From positions 80,514 through 144,513 of the forward strand of contig JAHDXO010000021.1 in assembly GCA_023382975.1 (NCBI GenBank): a stretch of DNA of 64,000 nucleotides, written 5' to 3'. The notes under the pieces were generated by a model that saw nothing but the letters and a program-made list of their open reading frames with translations, had not been told where the DNA came from and ran no database searches. Positions 17,629-28,900 of the stretch are shown here, one piece after another. Made by a program: the position numbers and the translations under genes. Numbering within the stretch: position 1 is the first letter of the stretch; every line of letters begins with the position of its first letter. The DNA comes from Pirellulaceae bacterium (GTDB lineage: Bacteria; Planctomycetota; Planctomycetia; Pirellulales; Pirellulaceae).

Positions 17629-18606
17629 TCAATCGCCGCTTCGCATCGCCACCGCTTCGGCGAACCAGTCGGCCGTTTGCCGCAGACCATCTGCCAAGGC
17701 CACTTGCGGTTGCCACCCCAGGACCTGGCCGGCCCGCGCCGCCGAAACCAGATTGGAGCGCAGATCTCCGGGCCGGGCCGGGCCGTGCTGCGGCGAGGCG
17801 ATCTCGTCGGGCAGTCCCCGCTGCTGCCAGATCCGCTGGCAATGCTGGCGCACGATCGCCGCCAGCGCATTCACGTCGGTCCCCAGCCCCGTACCCACGT
17901 TCAGTGGCAGAAATCCGATGTCGCCGGACTGTTCCAGCGCAGCCACGTTGGCTCGTGCGACGTCACCGACGTAGACGTAGTCCCGCACATAGCGCCCGTC
18001 TCCGTGAATCGTACAGGTTTGTCCCTGCAACATGCGGGTGCAGAAGATCGCCACCACTCCGGCCTCGCCGTGCGGATTCTGGCGCGGCCCGTAGACGTTC
18101 GAATACCGCAGCGCCACCGCCTGCAAGCCATGCTCGCGGACGAAGAACTGCAGGTACTGCTCGCCCGCCCACTTGCTGATGCCATAGGGCGAGATGGGGG
18201 CGGCCGGAGTGGTTTCCGCCGCGGGCAGCGACGCTTCGCCGTACAGCACGCCGCCGGACGACGCGAACACGAACCGCCGGACGCCCGTCCTCACCGCGTG
18301 CGACAGCACGTTCAGCAACCCGACGATATTCACCTGGGCGTCGTAGCCCGGTTCGCGCACCGAACGGCTGACCGACATCTGTGCGGCCTGATGGCAGACG
18401 GCATCGGGCAGGAATCCTTCGAAGACGGCAGCTACGGCCGCTTCGTCCTGAACATCCACCTCGTGGAGAGGCACTCCGTCGGGCACGTTTTCGCGCGACC
18501 CGGTCTCCAAATTGTCCAGAACGGCCACTTCGTGCCCGCGTTCCAACAACTGATCCACCACGTGGCTGCCGATGAATCCCGCACCGCCCGTCACCAAGAC
18601 CCGCAT
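17629..18606 (-). CDS. galE: NAD-dependent nucleotide-sugar epimerase (UDP-glucose 4-epimerase-like)
   Basis: A 325-residue short-chain dehydrogenase/reductase of the extended type. The NAD loop is TGGAGFIG (residues 6-13), an SSGG stretch at 117-120 is equivalent to the catalytic Ser region, and the catalytic pair is Y141xxxK145 in SPYGISKWAG. These fit UDP-glucose 4-epimerases and relatives acting on nucleotide sugars for cell-surface glycans. ATG 18606 is preceded by GGAGAGG; the longer open frame upstream carries no domain. A second epimerase lies 134 bp upstream on the same strand, so the two probably supply sugars to one surface polysaccharide. The exact epimerisation is inferred only at family level. 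Confidence 0.85.
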   Translation of the reverse strand: MRVLVTGGAGFIGSHVVDQLLERGHEVAVLDNLETGSRENVPDGVPLHEVDVQDEAAVAAVFEGFLPDAVCHQAAQMSVSRSVREPGYDAQVNIVGLLNVLSHAVRTGVRRFVFASSGGVLYGEASLPAAETTPAAPISPYGISKWAGEQYLQFFVREHGLQAVALRYSNVYGPRQNPHGEAGVVAIFCTRMLQGQTCTIHGDGRYVRDYVYVGDVARANVAALEQSGDIGFLPLNVGTGLGTDVNALAAIVRQHCQRIWQQRGLPDEIASPQHGPARPGDLRSNLVSAARAGQVLGWQPQVALADGLRQTADWFAEAVAMRSGD

Positions 18607-18740
18607 CGCAATCCTCTCCTGGAAGTGGGTCGCGGGCGCCGACCGCGACTCGAAAAATGCTGGCAACGTCGAAACCGATCCGGCTCCGATCGGCGCTCGG
18701 AACCCACCGGAACGCGCCTGCGTGGCGCGCATCCCGTGCT

Positions 18741-19751
<1,011 letters not shown>

Positions 19752-19931
19752 TCGCGTGAATCCTTTGCTTTTCGGAATGGGCACAGTGTAAGCCAGTCGA
19801 TAGCCGCGCGTCCAGTCTTGAAATCCATCGACCGGCGGGAAACAATCTAGGAACTTCCGTGCTTGTCCCAATTCCTTCACGGCCACGCGGGATGGGCTTC
19901 CCTCCGACCGCCAAAACGGAGAAAAATGCCG

Positions 19932-20630
19932 ATGAGCACCGCGATCCTATCCGAAACGCCGGTTCGAGACTCGCATCCGCGGATTCCTCCGCTTCAGGCC
20001 GGCGATCACTTGACGCGAGACGAGTTCGAGCGTCGCTACCGGGCCATGCCGCATGTCCACCGGGCCGAATTGATCGAAGGAGTTGTCTATATGCCGTCCC
20101 CCGTCTCGGCAGCCGATCACGGCGAACCGCATTTCGATTTGAACGGTTGGTTGTTTCTCTACCGCGCCCGCACGCCCCATGTTCGGGGAGGCGACAACTC
20201 GACGCTGCGTTTGGACTTGGACAACGAACCGCAGCCGGATGGTTATCTGCGGTTGGTCGAGGAACGCGGCGGACAGGCTCGGTTGGTCGATGGCTACGTG
20301 ACCGGCGCGCCAGAACTGGTCCTGGAGATCGCGGCCAGCAGCGCCAGCTACGATCTGCACGAAAAACGGAACGCCTACCGCCGCAACGGCGTTCGAGAGT
20401 ACGTGATCTGGCGAGTCTGGGACGAGGCCATCGACTGGCTCGTGCTGCGGCAAGGTCGGTACGAGCCGCTGGTGCCCGTCGATGGCGTCTACCGCAGCGA
20501 AGTGTTCCCCGGTTTGTGGCTGGACACGGCGGCCGTGCTTCGCGGCGAATTGTCCCGCGTGCTCGAAGTGCTCCAGCAAGGTCTCGCCAGCCAGGAACAT
20601 GCAGACTTCGTCCGCAAGGGGAGCGAATGA
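19932..20630 (+). CDS. Uma2-family (DUF820) PD-(D/E)XK nuclease-like protein
   Basis: A 232-residue protein of the Uma2 family, common in cyanobacteria and planctomycetes. The core shows ELIEGVVYMPSP, a conserved Asp in NEPQPDGYL, and LVLEIAASSASYD with KRNAYRRNGVREYVIW. These form the D...ExA pattern of PD-(D/E)XK nuclease folds; here the usual ExS/ExK position reads EIA. GGAG at 19918-19921 fits ATG 19932 (10 nt) better than ATG 19926 (4 nt). The stop codon overlaps the radC-like start as ATGA, so the two are translationally coupled. The cellular role of Uma2 proteins is not established; many are linked to mobile or toxin-like genes. Confidence 0.87.
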   Translation: MSTAILSETPVRDSHPRIPPLQAGDHLTRDEFERRYRAMPHVHRAELIEGVVYMPSPVSAADHGEPHFDLNGWLFLYRARTPHVRGGDNSTLRLDLDNEPQPDGYLRLVEERGGQARLVDGYVTGAPELVLEIAASSASYDLHEKRNAYRRNGVREYVIWRVWDEAIDWLVLRQGRYEPLVPVDGVYRSEVFPGLWLDTAAVLRGELSRVLEVLQQGLASQEHADFVRKGSE

Positions 20631-21598
20631 TGGGCGGTAAGCGCGACGATAAAAAGCGACTCAAGCAGTACGAGACGATTGCCTATGCGGCGATGGCCAG
20701 CGACGAATTCTCGCTGGCTACCGTGAAAGAAGTCTGCGTCGAAGAGGATCGCCGGATCGTATCGCGGGTCGTCCGACTGCTGGAAGAAGAGGGGCGCGTG
20801 AAGCGCGAAGGCTCGAAGAAATCGCCTCTCTACCGCTGGTGCAACCGCGATGGATTCGACCCCAATCAGTGGGCACACCGCAAGATCTACAACAACCGCA
20901 TGACGCACGCGCCCGTGGACGACCGCCCGCGGGAACGTCTGCTGGCCCATGGCGCTGCGTCGCTCCGCACTGCCGAATTGTTGGCCATCCTGATTCGGGT
21001 GGGCCGCGAAGGCGAATCGGCGCTGCAGGCCGGCGAGGCGATCGCCGCCCGGTATGCGGAAACGCTCGAGCAGATGGCCGACGCTGGCCGCGGCGAATTG
21101 CACGACATCAGTAAGGCCATCGCCGTTACGGCCTACTGCCAGATCATGGCGGGTATCGAACTGGGGCGGCGCGTCGAGCGGGCGGTGCGAGCAAAGCACG
21201 AACAGGAACCGATCCGCATCCGCAGCTCGGCCGACGCCCTGGCCTTCTGCCGCCGCCGCTTCGGGCAATTGGCCGCCGAGGCCAAACAGGAGCATTTTCA
21301 AGTGGTCTGTCTGGATACCAAGCACCAAGTGATCAACGTCCACACCATCTCCGTCGGCCTGCTGAACCAGAGTCTGGTTGCGCCTCGCGAGGTCTTCCGA
21401 CCCGCGATCCGCGACGCGGCCAACGCGGTGATCCTGTCGCACAATCACCCGTCAGGCGATCCGACCCCCAGCCGCGAGGACATCGCGATCACCCGCCGCT
21501 TGGAGGAAGCCGCCCAGATGATCGGCATCTCGCTGCTGGATCACATCATCGTCGCCCGCCACGGATGCATCAGTCTGCGCGAATACGAAGGAGGATAG
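20627..21598 (+). CDS. radC: RadC/JAB-domain protein with N-terminal winged-helix-like extension
   Basis: A 323-residue protein. Residues 95-323 form a RadC (UPF0758) protein: DRPRERLLAHGAASLRTAEL helical domain, then the JAB metallo-domain with HFQVVCLDTKHQVI and SHNHPSGDPTPSREDI (zinc ligands His, His, Asp). Typical RadC is about 220-230 residues. The extra ~95 N-terminal residues look like a winged helix (YETIAYAAMASDEFSLATV and IVSRVVRLLEEEGRVKRE). GGGGAG precedes the tandem ATG codons 20627/20630, and the start overlaps the Uma2 stop. RadC biochemical function is unresolved; JAB folds are metallo-hydrolases of peptide or isopeptide bonds. Confidence 0.9.
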   Translation: MMGGKRDDKKRLKQYETIAYAAMASDEFSLATVKEVCVEEDRRIVSRVVRLLEEEGRVKREGSKKSPLYRWCNRDGFDPNQWAHRKIYNNRMTHAPVDDRPRERLLAHGAASLRTAELLAILIRVGREGESALQAGEAIAARYAETLEQMADAGRGELHDISKAIAVTAYCQIMAGIELGRRVERAVRAKHEQEPIRIRSSADALAFCRRRFGQLAAEAKQEHFQVVCLDTKHQVINVHTISVGLLNQSLVAPREVFRPAIRDAANAVILSHNHPSGDPTPSREDIAITRRLEEAAQMIGISLLDHIIVARHGCISLREYEGG

Positions 21599-21648
21599 CG
21601 AGTCACTCGAACGCCACGCTGTCTCAACACTAGCGAAGGAGATTCCAG

Positions 21649-22839
21649 ATGTTTCGTCCCGCCATGCATCGGCGCAGGTTCTTGCAGACGGCTACCGCCG
21701 GATTCGCCGCTGGATCGTTGTCCTGTACTTCGCCGACGTTTGCGGCACCGCCGAGACCGGTGATCGAAATCGAGTATCCCTATCACGGCGCGGTCCTCAA
21801 TCGCCGGCACGGGCTGCAGTCGGCTGACGGTCTGACGATCGATGTTCGCGGCCGCGCGTGGGCCGGAGCCTTGGTGACGATCAACGGCGTCGCCGCTGAC
21901 CACGAAGGCGACCGTTTCCGAGCCAGCCTCGTTCTGCGCGACAAGGAGACGGACTTGGTGGCGGTGGCCGAAAATGCTGCGGGCCGTCAGGAGGCTCGAG
22001 TGCGAGTCGTCTGGGACCGGCATTCGGAGCCCCGCTACCGCTTCTCGATCGACGACAATAGTTTCTTCCTCCGCGACATCTTCCAGAAAGGCTACGACTC
22101 GCTGTTCGACTGCTGGTATTTGAAGATGCTTCGGGACCTGAACCGGAAATACGGCGCGAAGTTTTCGGTGAACATCTACTACACGACGGGCGACGATTTC
22201 CGTCTGCCCCAGTTCCCCGACCGCTATCGAGGCGAGTGGCGCGACAATTCGGAGTGGCTCAAGCTGGCCTTCCACGCGCATGCCGACAAGCCCGACCGGC
22301 CTTATCAGGACGCGCCGCCCGAAAAGCTGCTGGCCGACCTGGACCAGGTCGCGGAACAGATCCTCCGCTTCGCGGGCCCCGAAGCGTACGCTCCGCCGAC
22401 GGTGATCCATTGGGGCATGACTCGCCAGTCGGCGCTTCAGCCGCTGACCACTCGCGGCGTGAAAGCGTTGAGCGGCTACTTCCGGCAGATGAACGGAGTT
22501 TGGGACGTGAACTACCGCTTCGGCGACGAGATCTCGGAGTACCTGTCCCGGCACGATGCCTGGAAGGACTTCGACAGCGGCATTGTGTTCTCGCGCGTGG
22601 ACATCGTCGGCAACAGCGTGCCGCTGGACCGCATCGTGTCCACCCTCGAGCCGCAGATCAAAGATCCCGACACCGCCGAGATCCTCGATCTGTTCACGCA
22701 CGAACAGTATTTCTGGCCGTTCTACCGGAACTACCTACCCGACCATCCCCAACGCCTCGATGCCGCGATCCGCTGGGTGACCGACCACGGCTACAAGCCG
22801 GTCTTCTTCCACGAAGGCTTTCTGGGAGGCAGGGAATGA
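21649..22839 (+). CDS. Tat-exported polysaccharide-deacetylase-like protein
   Basis: A 396-residue protein with a twin-arginine signal (HRRRFLQTATAGFAAGSL). An Ig-like N-terminal part follows (IEIEYPYHGAVLNRR), then a region with RYRFSIDDNSFFLRDI, KFSVNIYYTTGDDF and LAFHAHADKPDRPY. The order (Asp-Asp early, then a His-containing HAHAD strand) resembles the NodB/CE4 polysaccharide-deacetylase barrel, but a full HxxxH metal triad is not certain. AAGGAG at 21636-21641 lies 7 nt before ATG. It may act on a polysaccharide outside the cytoplasmic membrane. The gene stands alone and converges on the giant-protein operon. Confidence 0.62.
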   Translation: MFRPAMHRRRFLQTATAGFAAGSLSCTSPTFAAPPRPVIEIEYPYHGAVLNRRHGLQSADGLTIDVRGRAWAGALVTINGVAADHEGDRFRASLVLRDKETDLVAVAENAAGRQEARVRVVWDRHSEPRYRFSIDDNSFFLRDIFQKGYDSLFDCWYLKMLRDLNRKYGAKFSVNIYYTTGDDFRLPQFPDRYRGEWRDNSEWLKLAFHAHADKPDRPYQDAPPEKLLADLDQVAEQILRFAGPEAYAPPTVIHWGMTRQSALQPLTTRGVKALSGYFRQMNGVWDVNYRFGDEISEYLSRHDAWKDFDSGIVFSRVDIVGNSVPLDRIVSTLEPQIKDPDTAEILDLFTHEQYFWPFYRNYLPDHPQRLDAAIRWVTDHGYKPVFFHEGFLGGRE

Positions 22840-22842
22840 GAC

Positions 22843-22860
22843 GAGCCGCCACGGCGGCTC
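22843..22860. terminator. GC-rich hairpin between convergent genes
   Basis: GAGCCGCC (22843-22850), a 2-nt loop and GGCGGCTC (22853-22860) form a perfect stem just after the stop of the deacetylase-like gene. A second, imperfect GC-rich hairpin follows at about 22885-22915. There is no U-tract. Lying between convergent genes, they may slow transcription from both sides. Confidence 0.5.
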
Positions 22861-22957
22861 CAGGATGCCAACCGATCCCGGAGAAGCCGCGCCGCGTGGC
22901 GGCGTCTCTCCGAGAAGCCGGCTCCGGTCTCGGAAAAGCGGATGTCCGTGCTTCGCA

Positions 22958-25900
22958 CTACGGTTGAGGGCAAACGGTTCCTTGAGAAGCGGGCCGCTTG
23001 CGATGGACCGAGTGGCGGATCAGTTGGACGGTGCCGACTCCCAGGGCGACTAGGCCGAAGACGGGGAAGGTCATGGCGATCAGGCTGAGCAGTCCCAGCA
23101 GGATCAATAAGACGGCGCCGGCGATGGTGCGCAGGACGGTGGGCACCACGCGCAGGAGCACTCGATACAGCACGTACAGGACGGCGACGCCCAGCGCGAC
23201 CGCCAGCAATTGCGTCAGTCGCGAGATGTGGGGCTGGCTGACCCCGTAGGCGACGATCTGAACTTCACCGCGCGGCGTGGTGAAGAAGAACTCCTGACCG
23301 CGGCTGGGCAGTTCGACGTCCAAACTGGCCAAATGCGTTTGATCCGAGAATTCGGCGGCGCCGGGAACTGCGTAGGGATCGAATGCCACTTCGGCCGGTC
23401 CGCTACCGATGCCGCTCATGCCACCGCCCATGCCGCCCATGCCGCGCCCGCCGTAACCTGCTGCCGGAGCGTCAGAGAAGTCGTTGCTCGGTGCGGCAAA
23501 TCGACGGCTGTCGGGAGACAGGGCGAGACCGTTGATTTGGCCACCTTGGTCCGCGGGCTGCTGGCCGTTCCAGAGTTGGATTCGGGAATCGCGCTCGCCG
23601 GTTGCCCGGGATCGGCTGAAAGAACTGGATCCGAACGGCTGATTGGCGGTTCCGTCCGTCTGGATGTCCAACTGCTGCTGGTACTGGCGGGCCAAATCGC
23701 GTTGAGACTGCACCACACCCTGCGACTGAGGTTGCCCCGCCATCTGGGCTTGGCCTTCGCCCTGCGCGACTTGCTGAGCCGACTCTTCGGATTCGCGCAG
23801 TTGCCGTTCGCGGCCTTCCTGCAAGACGGCCTTACCCTTGACCAAGTCGCCGAGTTTTCCGACAGGCGCCTTCTCGGGTGCCTGGTCCTTGAAGCGTTTG
23901 CTCAGGTCTTCGTCGGAGTAGTTGCTGCGCTGATCCAGTTTGTTCTTTTCCAGCCAACCGTAGTGGAAACCGCCGTCGCCGGCTTGCCCAGGGGCCTGCG
24001 GCTGGACGGTCTGCTTGAAGTTTCCGTCCAGGTCCGTGACGACGTTGCGCGCCAGGGAATTCTTCTGCTCGAAGAAGAACGTGTTCAGCCGGCCGCGGTT
24101 GTCGGTTGCCAGCACTTCGGCATCCTGCTGGAAGTATTGCTCCGCTTCCTGCTGGGCCCGCGACAGCACGTCGGCGTTGTTGGCATAGTTGAACTGCAGC
24201 GTCGTGTTGGCGCCGAACTGTTGATAGGTGTCGTGGTAGTCCTGTAATGCCAGCCCAAGCTGCTTCAGGTTGTTGGCCACCCGCGCTTTGGCGTAGGGGT
24301 TCTCGCTGTTCCAAACCTGCATCAGCCGCTTGACCTGCCGCGTGTTGTAATCGAAGAAATCCGCGGCCAGATCGCCTTCGTCGGTCACCTGCCGCATGGT
24401 GCCGCCAAAGTGGACCCAGCGGAACGATTCGGGCAAGCGGAGGCGGACTTGGCTGAGTTCGACATTGATGTTCAGCGTCTTGATGAACGGGAAGTCGATG
24501 CCGCGCACCGGGTGGATCGAACCAAGTACGCCGCCGTATTGCAGCACCACCGGGTAATCGCGATCGCCCTCGGCGGTCTTGATCAGCGGAATGCGCACCT
24601 GACCGGGCGACGCGGCGTTGGGAACCGGCCCGGGCTTGACGGCTTCGCCGGCAACCGTGGCGGTCCAAAGTTCCGCGGGACGAGACGAAGCGGCGTGGGG
24701 CAACTGGACTTCCAGAAACTGTTCAGTCGTGTTGTACACGTGGTAGATCTGCCGTCCGCGGTAGGCGCCGCTCGGATCGACGATCAGAAACGCCTCGGCC
24801 AACCCGATGCCCGCGCCGGCCGTCTGCACGGTCGCACGCTGGACGGTCTTGTAGGTCAGCAACGGCGATGCATTCCCGCCGCTGACCAGGAACGCTTGGG
24901 TAATGCCGTCGCCCAGGATGCCCGCCAGTTTGCGCCATTCGGCTTGTTGGCGGTTGAGAGGCTGCAGGTTCTCGCGGCCGACGATTTCCAGTTCGTCGCG
25001 TCCGGCTTCTTCGAGCGTCACGTAGCGTTGGTCGGTACGAACGCCCTCGAGGACCGGGATGGGGGCCTGCTGGAGGAGCGACTGGCGCGCGTCGGCCATG
25101 GTCAGCAAACGGTCGTTCTCCACCAGCACGCGGTACTGGCCCAGCGTTTCTTCCTGCAGTTGCAGGCGTACACGCAGCCAGCCGTCCTCGGCGGGTTCGA
25201 TCGTCTTCTGGCGCAGCAGAGGCGCGCGGATGCGAGGTTGCCCCATTGCGGCAGGCACCAGAAACGACACCTCGCGGATGCCGGCGTCCTGAATCGTCAG
25301 ATCGACCACGATCGTTTCCTCGACCGCGATATTGGTGACTTTGACGTTGGTGACCGTGAACCCGCTGACCCGCGGTTGCCGCGGCGTGATCTCCAGCCGG
25401 GCATCGTAGTCGGGGTTGGAGTGCCGCAGCGCCAGGCGAGCCAACGGTCGCTGAGCCGCCTGCAACCAGCCGAAGACGCGGCTGAGCAGGATCGATTCGC
25501 AGTTCTTCAACTCGGTGGCCCGCACGTTGAACGCCGGATCGATCTGCACGACGATATCGCCTTGCTGACTGGCGACATCCAGCACTTCGAACTTGGGAAC
25601 CGACACCGGATCGGCGGCCTGGCGACGGCCGAGCGAGCCGGACAGCACCAGCGAAAACGGTTCCGTGCGGCCTGCTTCCAGATACACGTTCAACAGACGC
25701 CGCCCGTTGTCCTGCGTCTCGGCCCAGTCCAACGGACCGGGTCCGACTTGTTCCAGCTTCAACTCCTGCGGCACGACCAACCGCACGCGATGGACCGGCC
25801 GTCGGCGAACGTTCAGCAGCACGCGCGTTTCGAGAGCCGTCTCGCGCTCTGCGATCCTCAGTAGTGTTTGCAACTCGGCGGTCGTCTCGTCCGGAATCGG

Positions 25901-28900
25901 CAGCGCGGTCAGTTGCATCGCGAACGGCGTCGCGGCAAATTGATACGCCTGGTAGGCCAGCAGCCCCAGCGGACTCTCCTCGGCCGCGTCGCCGCCCCCG
26001 AGCACCGCCGACAGATCGGCGGCGACGTCCGTGCGCGACACGCCTTGCGTCTGGTCGGTGCGGAGATCGATTCGCGAACTGCGGCGGATGGTGATGCGCC
26101 CTTTGTGCAGCATGGCTCCGTCGACGGCCACCACGGGCACGGACAGTTGCGTGGGTGCGTCAGCCCGGACGGCACCGCGCTGCGACAGGTGCAGCGTCAC
26201 CGTCTCACTGTCCATCGCTTCTTTCAACAGCGTGATTTCCAAACGGGCGGGCGTCTGCTCCGCGTTCCATTCCCAACCCCGCACGTTGTCGCCGGTGACG
26301 CGTTCGACCAGATAGCCGTCCGGCAGCAGAATCGTGAACGTATCGCGACGGCTGCGAGGAAACAGCAGGTTGACGCGCCATGCCAGACGCAACCCGTCCT
26401 CCTGGACGTCCAGCACGGCCTCGGATTCCGCGGTCAGGCTGCGGTCGACCTGCCCCTCGGCGACCTTCGAACGCCATTGCAGGTTCAAATCGCCGGTCAT
26501 CGGCAGGGCCGTGACGATCTGCGCGCCGTCGGTTTCGGTCTCGTGTTCACCTCGATCGGCCAAGCCCACCAAGCGAACTTCGGTGCGTGCGGCCGGCACC
26601 GCCAGCGTCAACGAGGCGGCCGGCGCAACAGGAACCCGAGCCGCCGCGACTCGCCAACCGCCGCGCCGTTCGAGTTTGATGCGCACGGTCAGATCCAAAC
26701 GCCTCAGGCCCTTGCCCGAAACGTGCAGCAGCACCAGCGGATCAGGCTGCGCCGGCACAACGCGCGCTTGTTGCTGAACCTGCTGTTCCATCTGCGCCGG
26801 GGCGTTGGCGGTCTGCGCCACTGCCGCCGGCCCGACGATCTGCAGCCGAGCGGGCTGCCCGTCCAAGCGTGCGCCGGACAGCACGGCGCCGCGCAGATCC
26901 AACGGAACTTGCACCGGTTGGTCGGAAAACACCTCGATGTCCAACCGTCCCTGCAATTCGAGGAACTCGCCGCCGGCCAGCGTGGCCTGATAGGCGGCGC
27001 CGGCCAGGGCGTACGGGACGATCGGCGGCTTCGCATCGAGCCGCTTGTCCGGATAGGCCCGGTTCCAGAGTTCGATGTATTTCGCATACGGCACCAACAC
27101 CTTGGTGGCGTTCTTCAAGCCTTCGTCCCCCTGGGCCGGATCGTAGGGGATGATCACCGCGTCGTCGGGCAGCCGGAGTGGCTGCGGCGGCAGCAACAGA
27201 TCGATCAACGGCTGAGGATCGAACGCCGGCGCCGGGTTCTGGGCCCATGCCTGATTCACGAGCGTTCCCGGCAGCAACAGCAGCAGCGTCCCGGCCGCCG
27301 TCGCGGCGGAGCGAGGCACGGCCGTGCATCGGCAGCAGCAATTGCATGCCCAGCGGACCAAGGCGACTGCCAGATAGTACGGCACCAGCAGGCAAGCGGC
27401 AAAAAAGGCGGCGTCGAACACGTCGCCCAGCTCCTGCGTCCATCCGGTAAGCGGCGGCAGCGCCAGCGCTGCCAGGATCACCACGACGATCAACGTGGCT
27501 TTCCGCCTCGCCGTGGAGCGGGTCAAGGCGATTCCGAGGGCCAGCACCAGGCCGGCGACGGTCCATGCCAGGCAGTTCATCTGCTGTTGGTTGACCAGCG
27601 TGGCGCCCAGCCGCGGATCCGAACCGAGGCTGCGGAACGTCACCGAGTCGTCGCCGGGCTGCAGATCGATGCGCAGACTGCGGACGCCTTCCAGCGCCCA
27701 CATCTTGCTCTTGGCCTGTTGAGCGGCCGCGGCGGGTTCCGGTTTCGGTTCCCAAACCACCGGCGGCGGCGTTTCGGTGGGCGGGCCTGCCGGACGACTG
27801 GGGGCCGGTGCAGCCTGGGGTGCTTGCGGCTGATCCACCGGTGCCGACTCCGCCATCGGCTGCGAGGCTTCAGCCGCCTCGCGGCGAAATTCGTTGGCGG
27901 CAAGCGCCTCCATGTCGAATTCCTCAGCAGTCACTGCGCCCATTGCACCGCTCTGAACGTCCAACCGTATGGAATCCATATCATCCGCCAGGTACAGTGC
28001 CGTCGCTGGTGGTGGCGTTGCTTCCGAAGTCGAAAACGACCGCATTCGAAGTTCGGCTGGCATCAAGAGCGACACGCCGCCACCGATCTCGTACAGAATC
28101 GCGGCGACGGTCCAGACCGGCGAAGGACGCGACGGCAGGCCCTCCGTCTCGACGGTGCCGAACGAACGCACCAGTCGATGGCCGGGGGGCAGAAACAACT
28201 GCCACTCGATGTCGGCCGTGGGAACCTCGCGCGGCGGCGCATCGCGGTCGGAACGCAAGAGCAGCCGCGGCGCGGCCGTTTCGACGTTGCCGGACAGGAA
28301 GAGCGGTGCCACGGGCGTCTCGTAGACGATCTGCAGGTCGCGAACCGCGTCGCGGCCCGTCGCCGGCAGACTGATCAGCAGGCTGTCTCCGTCGGTCTGC
28401 GGTGTCATCGGCCGGCCGTCGACCAGCGCCGACCACAGCCGCGACTGCTTGTCGGGCAAGCGGATCTCCAGGAACGGCGCCTTGGTGCGCAGCAGATACC
28501 GCGCGCCGGTCGTGCATGCTCCGCTGGTCGCGACCAGCGTTTCCAGCTTGGCCCGCTGGACGATGGCCGGAGGCAGTCCGTATCCGTCGCGGCGGCGGAT
28601 GTCGATCCGCACGTCGCCGGGCGGGCCGGCGAACTCGTACACGCCCAGCAACCGGCGGCCGGCCCGGTACTGCGCCGCCGCCAACTCGCCCACGTCCACA
28701 CGGCGGGCGTCGGTCTTCGGTTCCAGATCCAAGTCGGCATGGCCTTCGACAGCCACGACGGCCGTTTGGTAAGCGACGTTTTCCATCAGCGGCAGCGGCA
28801 GACGGTAGTCTGCCTGGTCCTCGCTAGCCAGCGGCTGCTGGAAGCGGACGGCCAGTCGCACAACTCCGCCGGCCGGCTCGGCTAGCAGCGCGGTCCAACG

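Noticed and set aside
19859..20626. Upstream in-frame extension of the radC-like gene
   Set aside because: It overlaps the Uma2 gene in another frame, has no domain, and the ribosome-binding site lies directly before ATG 20627.
25868..28885. Plus-strand open frame of about 1005 codons
   Set aside because: It is antisense to the giant protein gene, is His/Arg/Gln-rich with no domain, and is a typical shadow of a GC-rich gene.
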